Assembly (NCBI GenBank): GCA_026419705.1 | Contig: JANZYY010000107.1 | Coordinates: forward strand, 1-11,724 | DNA: 11,724 bases | Source: Fischerella sp. | Lineage (GTDB): Bacteria; Cyanobacteriota; Cyanobacteriia; Cyanobacteriales; Nostocaceae | Reading direction: 5' to 3' | Part shown: positions 1 to 5,712 of the stretch, piece by piece | Position numbering within the stretch: the stretch's first letter is position 1 | Layout of the letters: each line of letters starts with the position of its first letter | Position numbers and translations under genes: made by a program | The notes under the pieces: model-generated | Database searches by the model: none | What the model saw: only the letters and a program-made list of their open reading frames with translations | Told to the model about the DNA's origin: nothing

Positions 1-1056
1 TTCATAGACCTGTATATCTTTGGCAACGTACTCCGTTCTGGTCATGGACAGTTATTGCCCCGTCAAGCAGCTTTCAAGGCTGGTATTCCAGAGACAACAA
101 ACGGATATGCTGTGGATATGGTGTGTTCCTCAGGAATGATGAGCGTGATGAGCGCCACTGCTGCTATTGCTTCTGGTCAAGCCGACATTGTACTTGCTGG
201 TGGCATGGAATCAATGTCCCAGAGCGGGTTGTTGCTATCGCACCGAGTCAGATGGGGGTGCAAATTACTGCTGAATTCGCCAGAGCAAATCATCGATCTG
301 TTGCTCTGTGATGGTATTTCCGACCCTACCACATCTGAAAAGATGGGAGAGCAAGCTGAAAGGCTGGCAGAAGCTTACAAAGTTACACGCAATGAATTGG
401 ATGAAATAGCTTTCTATTCTCAGCAACGAGCAGCAAGTGCTACTGAGCAAGGCTTCTTGCAGAAAGAGATTGCAGCAATTGAAGTCAAGAGCAAAAAAGG
501 CGTGCAACTAGTGGAAAAAGACGAAGGAATTCGTCCGGATACCACTTTGGAGAAACTTGCCGAACTCAAGCCTGCTTTCAAAGCGGATGGGGTGTTCACT
601 GCTGGTAATAGCAGTCAGATATCGGACGGAGCAGCAGCTCTGGTCTTGGCAAGTCAAAAAGCAGTAGAAGAACACGGACTAAAGCCCATTGCCCGCATCA
701 TCGGGGGAACGTGGGCTGGTGGGGAAACATGGCGATTCCCGGAGGTTCCCATCCATGCAGTGAAAAAGCTTCTAGATCAATTGAAAATGAAAATTACTGA
801 TTTCGACCTATTCGAAAACAATGAAGCTTTCGCGCTGAGCAATGTTTTATTTAACCGAATCTTAGGTGTTCCTCATGAAAAACTCAATGTCTATGGAGGT
901 GCGATCGCTTTGGGTCATCCTATCGGGGCTTCTGGAGCAAGGATTCTAGTGACACTACTCAATGCTTTGCAAGAAAAAAACGGGCAGCTGGGATTGGCAG
1001 CAGTCTGTCATGGGACTGGTGGCGGTACCGCGATCGCGATCGAGCGATTGAAGTAA
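1..1056 (+). CDS. phaA: Acetyl-CoA acetyltransferase (beta-ketothiolase), 5' end outside window
   Basis: Condenses two acetyl-CoA to acetoacetyl-CoA, the first step of cytoplasmic polyhydroxybutyrate synthesis. The frame is already open at base 1 (it reads FIDLYIFGNVLRSGHGQ), so the gene is cut by the window edge and roughly 40 N-terminal residues are missing; the 351 visible residues are the rest of a ~390-residue thiolase. Visible landmarks, numbered within the fragment: the acyl-accepting Cys42 in VDMVCSSGMMS, the NNEAFAL block, His306 in GGAIALGHPIGASGAR, and the C-terminal catalytic Cys336 in AVCHGTGGGTAIAIE. The CHGTGGG ending, in place of the CIGGGMG of many thiolases, is what I recall for cyanobacterial PhaA such as Synechocystis slr1993. 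phaB follows after 107 bp on the same strand, which supports PHB synthesis rather than fatty-acid breakdown. An in-frame TTG at 55 is not the real start. Confidence 0.93.
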   Translation, partial: FIDLYIFGNVLRSGHGQLLPRQAAFKAGIPETTNGYAVDMVCSSGMMSVMSATAAIASGQADIVLAGGMESMSQSGLLLSHRVRWGCKLLLNSPEQIIDLLLCDGISDPTTSEKMGEQAERLAEAYKVTRNELDEIAFYSQQRAASATEQGFLQKEIAAIEVKSKKGVQLVEKDEGIRPDTTLEKLAELKPAFKADGVFTAGNSSQISDGAAALVLASQKAVEEHGLKPIARIIGGTWAGGETWRFPEVPIHAVKKLLDQLKMKITDFDLFENNEAFALSNVLFNRILGVPHEKLNVYGGAIALGHPIGASGARILVTLLNALQEKNGQLGLAAVCHGTGGGTAIAIERLK

Positions 1057-1163
1057 AGAGCAGCTAGAACAAAGACAGACAAAGGAGAAAATCCTTTTCG
1101 CCTATCTTTTTTCCTAAAACTGCTCTTGGTTTTGTAATACACATTCTAAATTCACCTTAGCAT

Positions 1164-1886
1164 ATGAAATATCTGGGACTAGAAGGCAAAGTCGTCTTAG
1201 TTACTGGTGGCAATCGAGGTATTGGAGCGGCGATTGTCAGTCTACTAGAGGAATTGGGAACTCAGGTAGCTTACACATATCGCAACGATCCCAACATTGA
1301 GAGTGGTGCTTTGGCAATTCCAGCCGATGTGACTGACTCCGCAGCAATGGCAGCAGTAGCAGAAACAGTAGAAGAGAAACTAGGACCTATTTACGGAGTT
1401 GTTGCTAACGCTGGAATTACCCGAGACAACTTTTTTCCCAAAATCACAATAGATGACTGGGATGCAGTCATAGAAACTAACTTAAAGGGAATATACAACA
1501 CGCTGATCCCCATCATTCCCAAAATGTATGAGCGACGAGAAGGTTCAGTCGTCTGTGTCAGTTCAATTTCGGGTGAACGAGGAAACATCGGTCAGACGAA
1601 CTACGCAGCATCTAAGGCAGGTGCTATTGGTCTGACCAAATCTTTAGCTTTAGAGGGAGCACGGTATGGAGTACGAGCCAATGCCGTAGCACCGGGATTT
1701 ATCGAAACTGACATGACTAGGGCGATCCCAGACAAAGTCAAAGAAAAGATTGTTGCAGAGATTCCGTTCCGTCGCTTTGGTAAGCCTGAAGAGGTTGCTT
1801 GGGCAGTCGTGTTTTTGCTTTCACCTGTAGCCAGTAGCTACGTTACTGGCACTGTTCTCCAAGTTAACGGTGCCCATAACACTTAA
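1164..1886 (+). CDS. phaB: Acetoacetyl-CoA reductase (short-chain dehydrogenase)
   Basis: Reduces acetoacetyl-CoA to (R)-3-hydroxybutyryl-CoA, the monomer for PHB synthase, normally with NADPH. It is a 240-residue classical short-chain dehydrogenase with a Rossmann fold throughout. The cofactor loop TGGNRGIGAA spans residues 14-23, the NAG motif is at 82-84, and the catalytic tetrad is Asn106, Ser134, Tyr147 and Lys151 (SSISGERG and NYAASKAG). The C-terminal PVASSYVTGTVLQVNGAH is typical of the family. FabG is the main alternative because the folds are nearly identical. The length, the GERGNIGQTNY block and the position directly after phaA, as in the Synechocystis phaA-phaB pair, favour PhaB. 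The start is the ATG at 1164 (TTAGCATATGAAA); no clear Shine-Dalgarno sequence precedes it. The PHB synthase genes phaC and phaE are not in this window. Confidence 0.92.
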   Translation: MKYLGLEGKVVLVTGGNRGIGAAIVSLLEELGTQVAYTYRNDPNIESGALAIPADVTDSAAMAAVAETVEEKLGPIYGVVANAGITRDNFFPKITIDDWDAVIETNLKGIYNTLIPIIPKMYERREGSVVCVSSISGERGNIGQTNYAASKAGAIGLTKSLALEGARYGVRANAVAPGFIETDMTRAIPDKVKEKIVAEIPFRRFGKPEEVAWAVVFLLSPVASSYVTGTVLQVNGAHNT

Positions 1887-2032
1887 GTTCAAAAAGCACA
1901 CTCTAACTAAAAATCTTGGTTGAAGAGCAGCAAATCAATCTGGGTGGTTAAACCATTTTCTACTAGTGGTCTATCGCATTAATTTTGCTGGGTAAAAAAA
2001 CTAACCACAAAGGGCGGATTAGACGCGTAGCG

Positions 2033-2205
2033 GTGAGTCAGCGCGGTCTTGGGGGTTCTCCCCCCAATCCCCACTCCCTGTCGGTCGTGGGGGCCGGTGA
2101 GTCCCCCATGTAGACGCGCGCAGCGCGGCTGACCGCAGGGTACGACTGACGTAGACGCCCCTTGTGGGCGGCTTCTCGTAGAGTAGGGCTGACCGTAAGG
2201 GTAGA
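2033..2205. repeat. GC-rich composite repeat, copy A
   Basis: Starts GTGAGTCAGCGCGGTCTTGG (2033) and includes ATGTAGACGCGC (2108), GCTGACCGCAGGGTA (2128-2142), a hairpin unit GTAGACGCCC-CTTGTGG-GCGGCTTCT (2151-2177, stem CGCCC/GGGCG) and GCTGACCGTAAGGGTA (2188-2203). It is the longer partner of copy B at 2309. Compared with B it carries an extra ~43-bp G/C-rich piece (2065-2107) and an extra hairpin unit. From memory this resembles dispersed non-coding repeats that are abundant in Nostoc and its relatives. Confidence 0.75.
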
Positions 2206-2308
2206 ACACAAAGCAAGAGGGAAACAAGAGAAATTGAAAAGTTGATTAACCTATCAAAACTTCTGCGACAGTGAATAGTAGGGTAACGAACCACATAGGT
2301 GCGCAGCA

Positions 2309-2377
2309 GTAAGTCAGCGCGGTCTTGGCGGTTCTTCCCGATGTAGACGCGCTCAAGCACCTAACCGCAGGGTAGGA
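2309..2377. repeat. GC-rich composite repeat, copy B
   Basis: GTAAGTCAGCGCGGTCTTGG, then CGGTTCTTCCCG, ATGTAGACGCGC and CTAACCGCAGGGTAGGAC. It aligns in the same order with copy A at 2033-2064 plus 2108-2145, but lacks copy A's internal insertion. Both copies are followed by (G)ACACAAAG (2210 and 2380 regions), so the shared unit extends slightly further. Confidence 0.7.
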
Positions 2378-2597
2378 CACAAAGAAACAGGTTAAACCCA
2401 AGTTGTCTAAATTGCTTTACCCAGCAGGCGTTACTTTGCCAGAGTACTGCCACAAAGATGATGACAGGCTCGGGAAATTTGTAGTAACCACCAGGCGTGC
2501 TTAAATCGGGGCTAAAGCCCTCGCTAGAAACCTAAATTACCCTTTTTTCCTCTTCTGCTGGCGTACTTGGCGTCAAACCTGTAGGTAGACACATAGA

Positions 2598-2648
2598 CGC
2601 AACAGTGGCTTCCGTAGGGTAAGTAGCCGCTTGAGCGCGTCTGTTGCG
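2598..2648. repeat. Inverted repeat in GC-rich dispersed repeat
   Basis: CGCAACAG (2598-2605) and CTGTTGCG (2641-2648) form a perfect 8-bp inverted pair. The intervening sequence (TGGCTTCCGTAGGGTAAGTA) resembles the GTAGACGC...GGCTTC...GTAG repeat family seen elsewhere in the window. No T-tract follows, so it is not an obvious terminator. Confidence 0.45.
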
Positions 2649-2684
2649 GTTCATTCTTTTTACCGCTCAAATGCGATCAACCAC

Positions 2685-2801
2685 TACTGGTTCATGTCAT
2701 TAGTTTTGATCGGTTGTGAAAGTTCGTAGTCAGGGATTTAGCCCTGAAAATCGAGCGATCGCTCACTGCAAACCTTTCATGATTAATGACATAGACCACT
2801 A
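2685..2801. mobile_element. MITE-like unit (~117 bp), no coding capacity
   Basis: Imperfect terminal inverted repeats: TACTGGTTCATGTCATTAG at the left, and TAGTGGTCTATGTCATTAA read inward from the right end (19 of 25 positions match over the longer ends). The interior is strongly palindromic, with TCAGGG-ATTTAG-CCCTGA (2729-2746) and the perfect 12-bp palindrome GAGCGATCGCTC containing a HIP1 site (2753-2764). Size, paired termini and lack of a gene fit a miniature inverted-repeat element. The left end of the larger block at 1966 belongs to the same terminus family. Confidence 0.55.
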
Positions 2802-2847
2802 CTTTCCAGCGTGCTAAGCTGTCGCGTATATAACCTGCATATTCTCA

Positions 2848-2865
2848 GCGGGCTGTCCGGCCCGC
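2848..2865. repeat. GC-rich hairpin (REP-like)
   Basis: GCGGGC-TGTCCG-GCCCGC is a perfect 6-bp GC stem with a 6-nt loop, followed by ACCACAAGAATTTTG. I recall GCGGGC...GCCCGCACCACAAGA as a common dispersed cyanobacterial motif; a genome-wide search would settle it. The weak, interrupted T-run after it makes a terminator role possible but unconvincing. Confidence 0.5.
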
Positions 2866-3058
2866 ACCACAAGAATTTTGCCATGCAAGTTAGAGGATCT
2901 TTAACTTACCGCACCCAGATGGGATCAAGTATCATCTCTAAAATTGCGGTAACTCTAAACCGCAGAGATCACCATACGTGTAGCAAGATGATTTCTGGTC
3001 ATAAATAAGGTCCTGTCCAAATACGTTATTCAGGGCGGGGCGAGATTTAAATGCTGAC

Positions 3059-3217
3059 ATCTTGCACCATTGTTAACAAGAGCCAAGGGCTGCTTAATTG
3101 TTGTCACTAGATAATTCTCGTTACCAGGTGGAAGGGTGGTAAGGAGGAAAGGAGGGAACGAGTGATTGAAGACTCTGTCTGGTGGCTGTTTGTTGCATAG
3201 GTGTGCAAGATGTGAAT
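3059..3217. mobile_element. MITE-like element, copy 1 (ATCTTGCACC termini)
   Basis: The left terminus is ATCTTGCACCAT (3059-3070); the right terminus is GTGTGCAAGAT (3201-3211), followed by GTGAAT. It aligns with the reverse complement of the element at 8347-8452: identical first 13 bases, a shared GAGCCA-GGG and TGTCAC, a 15-bp identical core GTGGAAGGGTGGTAA (3128-3142), and the same right end GTGCAAGATGTGAAT. Copy 1 is longer by ~47 bp, with an insertion before the core. It has no gene of its own, and its right end lies only 21-27 bp before the preferred start of the SGNH hydrolase. Confidence 0.7.
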
Positions 3218-3238
3218 ATCCAAATTCAGAGGCTCTAT

Positions 3239-3967
3239 ATGAATATGAATGCTTTATTCCCAGTTTCTCAACAAGCTCGCTTAGCTCTGAGGGTGATTGC
3301 TCTTGGTGATAGCCTGATTTATGGATTTGGCGATCCGGTCGGTGGTGGTTGGGTAGAACAGCTGCGACGTCGGTGGATGCATCCCGACCATCCTGGTCAT
3401 GCTCTTTATAACTTGGGCGTTCGAGGAGATGGAGTGGCTCGAGTATCTCAGCGATTAGAGCAAGAAGTTCGCCAACGGGGTGAACTGCGAAATAGTTTTC
3501 CAGACCTGATCGTTCTTTCTGTGGGAGTCAATGACTCAGCTCGCTTAGGACATCGAAATGGACGCCACTTTACTGATTTTGAGCAGTTTCAAACATTGTT
3601 AGCCAACCTGTTAGACCGAGCACAGCAGTTGTGTAATGTTCTGTTTGTGGGCATGGTACCGGTGGACGAAAGCAAGATGCCCTTTCTCAACTGTTTCTAT
3701 TTCAATCATACCGACCAGTATCGCTATAAGGAAGCAACTAAGCTAGCTTGTGCAGCACGTCGGATTCCTTATCTGGATATTTTTGACCTTTGGTTGGCAA
3801 GAGGTGAAAATTGGGTGCGATCGCATCTTTCTTCTGATGGTCTTCATCCCAATTTCCAGGGCTACCAAGCCTTGCTGCAAGATGTACTGAATTGGGAACC
3901 GATCGCGCAACTAGATCGCGCAACTAGGGTGAAGCCATTTTCGTTGGCTAAAGATGCTTTTGTTTAG
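3239..3967 (+). CDS. SGNH/GDSL-family hydrolase (esterase or lysophospholipase type)
   Basis: 242 residues. A serine hydrolase of the SGNH superfamily; the substrate cannot be told from sequence, but esters, thioesters or lysophospholipids are usual. All four blocks are visible: block I GDSLIYGFG with nucleophile Ser25, block II Gly in YNLGVRGDG, block III GVNDS with Asn98, and block V SDGLHPN with Asp200 and His203. No signal peptide is evident, so it is probably cytoplasmic. I chose the ATG at 3239: AGAGG lies 6 nt upstream, the family homology begins soon after, and the upstream in-frame GTG at 3182 would place 19 codons inside a MITE end. The C-terminal 16-17 residues after NWEPIAQL appear to exist only because of a 13-bp tandem duplication (3901-3926). 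The first patatin gene follows after 71 bp, so co-transcription is plausible. Confidence 0.85.
   Translation: MNMNALFPVSQQARLALRVIALGDSLIYGFGDPVGGGWVEQLRRRWMHPDHPGHALYNLGVRGDGVARVSQRLEQEVRQRGELRNSFPDLIVLSVGVNDSARLGHRNGRHFTDFEQFQTLLANLLDRAQQLCNVLFVGMVPVDESKMPFLNCFYFNHTDQYRYKEATKLACAARRIPYLDIFDLWLARGENWVRSHLSSDGLHPNFQGYQALLQDVLNWEPIAQLDRATRVKPFSLAKDAFV
3901..3926. repeat. Perfect 13-bp tandem duplication within the SGNH gene
   Basis: GATCGCGCAACTA occurs twice head to tail. Since 13 is not a multiple of three, the second copy shifts the frame: a single copy would read ...NWEPIAQLG and stop at TGA, whereas the present sequence stays open until the TAG at 3965-3967. Confidence 0.95.
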
Positions 3968-4038
3968 ATACTGATGCTGTCTTGATAATAGCGGCAACTG
4001 TTCTGGGTTGCAAAAATATGGGGGGAGAGGGTGAAACA

Positions 4039-4989
4039 ATGGCAGAAAACACTAAAAATCGACGAGTGGCGATCGCCTGTCAAGGGGGTGGTACTCATAC
4101 CGCTTTTACCGCCGGAGTCTTGAAAAAAATCCTGCAACAACCAGAGCCACAGTTTGATATAGTGGCTTTGAGCGGGACTTCTGGCGGTGCGATCTCTGCT
4201 CTGTTGACTTGGTATGGTCTATTATTAGGTAGCAAAGATATAGCAGTTGAATTATTGGATTCTTTTTGGCGAGATAATTCTGCGACTTCGTGGTGGGATC
4301 TTTATCTCAACAACAATCTTGTCTGGTTATCGCGCTTGAACAGTATTTTTCCTCTGCCGGAAGTTAGCCCCTATACCTATCCTAATTGGGGGCAGCAGCA
4401 CCTGAAACAACTGCTAGAAAAACACGTTAAATTTGAAAAAATTAAAGAATTGGTCAACGAGTCAAGCCCCCTATTATTGGTGGAAGCAGTCAATGTTCTA
4501 AGCGGTCAATTTACAGTTTTTAGGAATGCTGAAGTTAATGTAGAGGCAATTCTAGCTTCAGCTGCTATTCCTACTTTGTTTAGATCCGTACGAATTGGAC
4601 AAGGGGTATTTTGGGATGGGCTGTTTTCGCAAAATCCTCCCATACGGAAACTCACAGATGTCAAACCTGATGAAATCTGGATCGTTCAGATTAATCCGTC
4701 AACCAGTAAGAATGAGCCAAAATCAATAGAAGCGATCCGCGATCGGCGTGATGAACTCTCTGCTAATCTTTCCCTAGAGCAAGAAATCTATTTCATCGAA
4801 AAAATTAATCAATTGCTGAAAAACAAGCTGCTTGCAAATGGTAAGTATCAGCATATAGAGGTAAAGCGCATTAGAATGCTTTGGGATTTGGACTACTCAT
4901 CTAAGATAGATCGCAATCCTAGTTTTATTCAAGAACTAATCGCTTATGGTGAAACAGAGGCTGAAGCATTTCTGAGTAATGGTCGATAG
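4039..4989 (+). CDS. Patatin-like phospholipase family protein (paralogue 1)
   Basis: 316 residues. Patatin-fold lipid acyl hydrolases cleave acyl chains from phospho- or galactolipids using a Ser-Asp dyad. Seen here: a glycine-rich oxyanion loop CQGGGTHTAFTAGVL (Gly16-18), the nucleophile elbow SGTSGG with Ser48, and the catalytic Asp193 in WDGLFSQNPP. The usual GGGxRG motif is altered, with His and Thr where Arg and Gly are expected. The C-terminal part ends with KIDRNPSFIQELIAYGE, mirrored in paralogue 2. No signal peptide or membrane segment is apparent. The ATG at 4039 is preferred because GGGAGAGG lies about 8 nt upstream; in-frame TTG (3982) and ATG (4018) lie further upstream. It sits 71 bp after the SGNH hydrolase and is followed by a 537-bp gap. 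Function beyond acyl hydrolysis is not inferable; no nucleotidyl cyclase partner of CBASS type is nearby. Confidence 0.85.
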   Translation: MAENTKNRRVAIACQGGGTHTAFTAGVLKKILQQPEPQFDIVALSGTSGGAISALLTWYGLLLGSKDIAVELLDSFWRDNSATSWWDLYLNNNLVWLSRLNSIFPLPEVSPYTYPNWGQQHLKQLLEKHVKFEKIKELVNESSPLLLVEAVNVLSGQFTVFRNAEVNVEAILASAAIPTLFRSVRIGQGVFWDGLFSQNPPIRKLTDVKPDEIWIVQINPSTSKNEPKSIEAIRDRRDELSANLSLEQEIYFIEKINQLLKNKLLANGKYQHIEVKRIRMLWDLDYSSKIDRNPSFIQELIAYGETEAEAFLSNGR

Positions 4990-5451
4990 ACCTCTTGATG
5001 TTGCACGCAAAAGCGGATGAAAATCGTAGACGCGCACTCAAGCGGCCGATCGCAGTAATTTTCTAATTTGTAATAGAAAATGAATTCATCCGCTAGATAT
5101 ACAAGGCCGACTTTTTATCCGCTCCCTATGTTTGGGATCGCCCAATCCTAATACCATTTTGAAAAAAAAGAATGCGATAAATAGACAATGTGAGAATGTG
5201 TTGCAGGCATTTATTAAATCGGATTGCACTGTGTTTGGAAGGACGATTGTGTGTAGTAAAAACACCAGTAAATAGTCAACAGCAGTGCAACGAATTTTTA
5301 CAGAAATTTTCACCTGAGTTCGAGGTGCTTTGTTAGTCAGTAACTAGACAACTATTAAAGTTGCTTAACTGGCTGATCTGCTATTGAACGAAGCAAAAAT
5401 TGATGAAATGCTGACAAACACCTGCCTACATCAAATAAACGCAAAGACCCT
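4990..5451. other. Intergenic region between patatin 1 and the promoter of the DUF1269 stub
   Basis: No credible gene; the minus-strand open frame at 5086-5313 lacks a ribosome binding site and crosses A/T-rich non-coding sequence. Structures seen are a 10-bp inverted pair at 5012/5094 enclosing a GTAGACGCGC repeat, TTGCACTG (5224-5231) paired with CAGTGCAA (5283-5290), and a CACCT-GAGTTCG-AGGTG hairpin at 5311-5327. Confidence 0.7.
5012..5094. repeat. Perfect 10-bp inverted repeat enclosing a dispersed GC-rich repeat
   Basis: AGCGGATGAA (5012-5021) and TTCATCCGCT (5085-5094) are exact reverse complements. Between them lies CGTAGACGCGCACTCAAGCG, closely matching TGTAGACGCGCTCAAGC at 2342 in composite repeat B. 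It lies 23 bp after the patatin 1 stop. It could be a small MITE remnant; there is no T-tract to suggest a terminator. Confidence 0.6.
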
Positions 5452-5481
5452 ATGACAAGGAGAGGGGTTTTCATTTATAGT
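5452..5481 (+). promoter_or_regulatory. Sigma-70-type promoter upstream of the DUF1269 stub
   Basis: ATGACA (5452-5457, 5/6 to TTGACA), an 18-nt spacer, and TATAGT (5476-5481, 5/6 to TATAAT). The predicted transcript would start near 5488 and give a ~40-nt leader to the stub start codon at 5527. It may now drive the second patatin, since little remains of the stub gene. Confidence 0.45.
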
Positions 5482-5526
5482 AGCGATTCTGCAATGATGG
5501 CTGACTTGTAAACCAGGAGATCAACA

Positions 5527-5586
5527 ATGGCTAATCTAACCGTTTGGAAATTCAACACCGCTGATTGCAAGAGCATTTCAGCATAG
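5527..5586 (+). pseudogene. 5' stub of a DUF1269-type membrane protein gene
   Basis: Begins with a textbook site: AGGAG at 5515-5519, 7 nt, then ATG. It encodes MANLTVWKFNTAD followed by CKSISA and a stop (19 residues). From memory, (M)xxLTVWKFxTADGA is the usual opening of DUF1269 (now DUF4335/GlsB-like naming varies) membrane proteins of ~150-200 residues; the homology here breaks off right after TAD. I infer that the rest was deleted or replaced, leaving the promoter, ribosome binding site and first ~13 codons. A genuine 19-residue peptide cannot be excluded. Downstream, 5595-5681 holds a short unrelated open frame without a start, ending in VAQMVAIAYQASAK, possibly another fragment. Confidence 0.5.
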
Positions 5587-5712
5587 CAGCGTAACTCAAT
5601 CAATGGTTAGCGATCGCACATTTAGAAATTCAGACTGTGGCGCAGATGGTTGCGATTGCATACCAAGCATCGGCTAAATAAGAATGTGACAGGTAGAGGA
5701 ATAGTTATTTTC

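Larger units (their letters stand above)
1966..2799. repeat. Outer inverted-repeat pair bounding a composite repeat block
   Basis: The left end reads GTGGTCTATCGCATTAATTT from 1966. The right end, read on the minus strand from 2799, is GTGGTCTATGTCATTAATCA. About 20 of 25 positions agree, and both ends are flanked by a TA dinucleotide (1964-1965 and 2800-2801). TA flanks would suit the TA target preference of IS630/Tc1-type elements, but that is inference because no transposase is left inside. A further perfect 11-bp inverted pair (TGCTGGGTAAA at 1986-1996, TTTACCCAGCA at 2416-2426) lies within. The block may be a decayed element into which GC-rich repeats have inserted. Confidence 0.5.
1887..3058. 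other. Gene-free, repeat-built intergenic region
   Basis: About 1.2 kb without a credible gene. Open frames on either strand here are short, arginine/proline/cysteine-rich or run through palindromic repeats, and none has a ribosome binding site. What it does hold is listed separately: outer inverted repeats, two copies of a GC-rich composite repeat, a MITE-like unit and a GC-rich hairpin. Additional small structures are a GGGC-TAAA-GCCC hairpin at 2509-2520 and a TTACCGC/GCGGTAA inverted pair near 2905 and 2945. Confidence 0.8.

Noticed and set aside
1081..1120. AAAGGA-GAAAA-TCCTTT stem between phaA and phaB as a terminator
   Set aside because: The stem is short and AT-rich, and a T-run comes only after another 8 nt; the two genes are expected to be co-transcribed.
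1979..2360. Two overlapping minus-strand open frames of 82 and 113 codons
   Set aside because: They run through GC-rich palindromic repeats, have Arg/Ser/Pro/Cys-rich composition, no ribosome binding site and no family resemblance.
2811..3008. 65-codon plus-strand open frame starting with GTG
   Set aside because: It crosses the GCGGGC hairpin repeat, has no Shine-Dalgarno sequence and its product shows no recognisable features.
1887..3058. CRISPR array, because of many short repeats
   Set aside because: Repeat units differ in length and sequence, spacing is irregular and the units are palindromic dispersed repeats, not direct repeats with uniform spacers.
3162..3200. AAGGAGG-rich purine tract followed by GTG, as if a new gene started here
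   Set aside because: The frame ends after 12 codons and the tract lies in the variable part of a MITE.
5086..5313. 75-codon minus-strand open frame
   Set aside because: No start signals and A/T-rich low-complexity runs; it overlaps one arm of the inverted repeat at 5085-5094.
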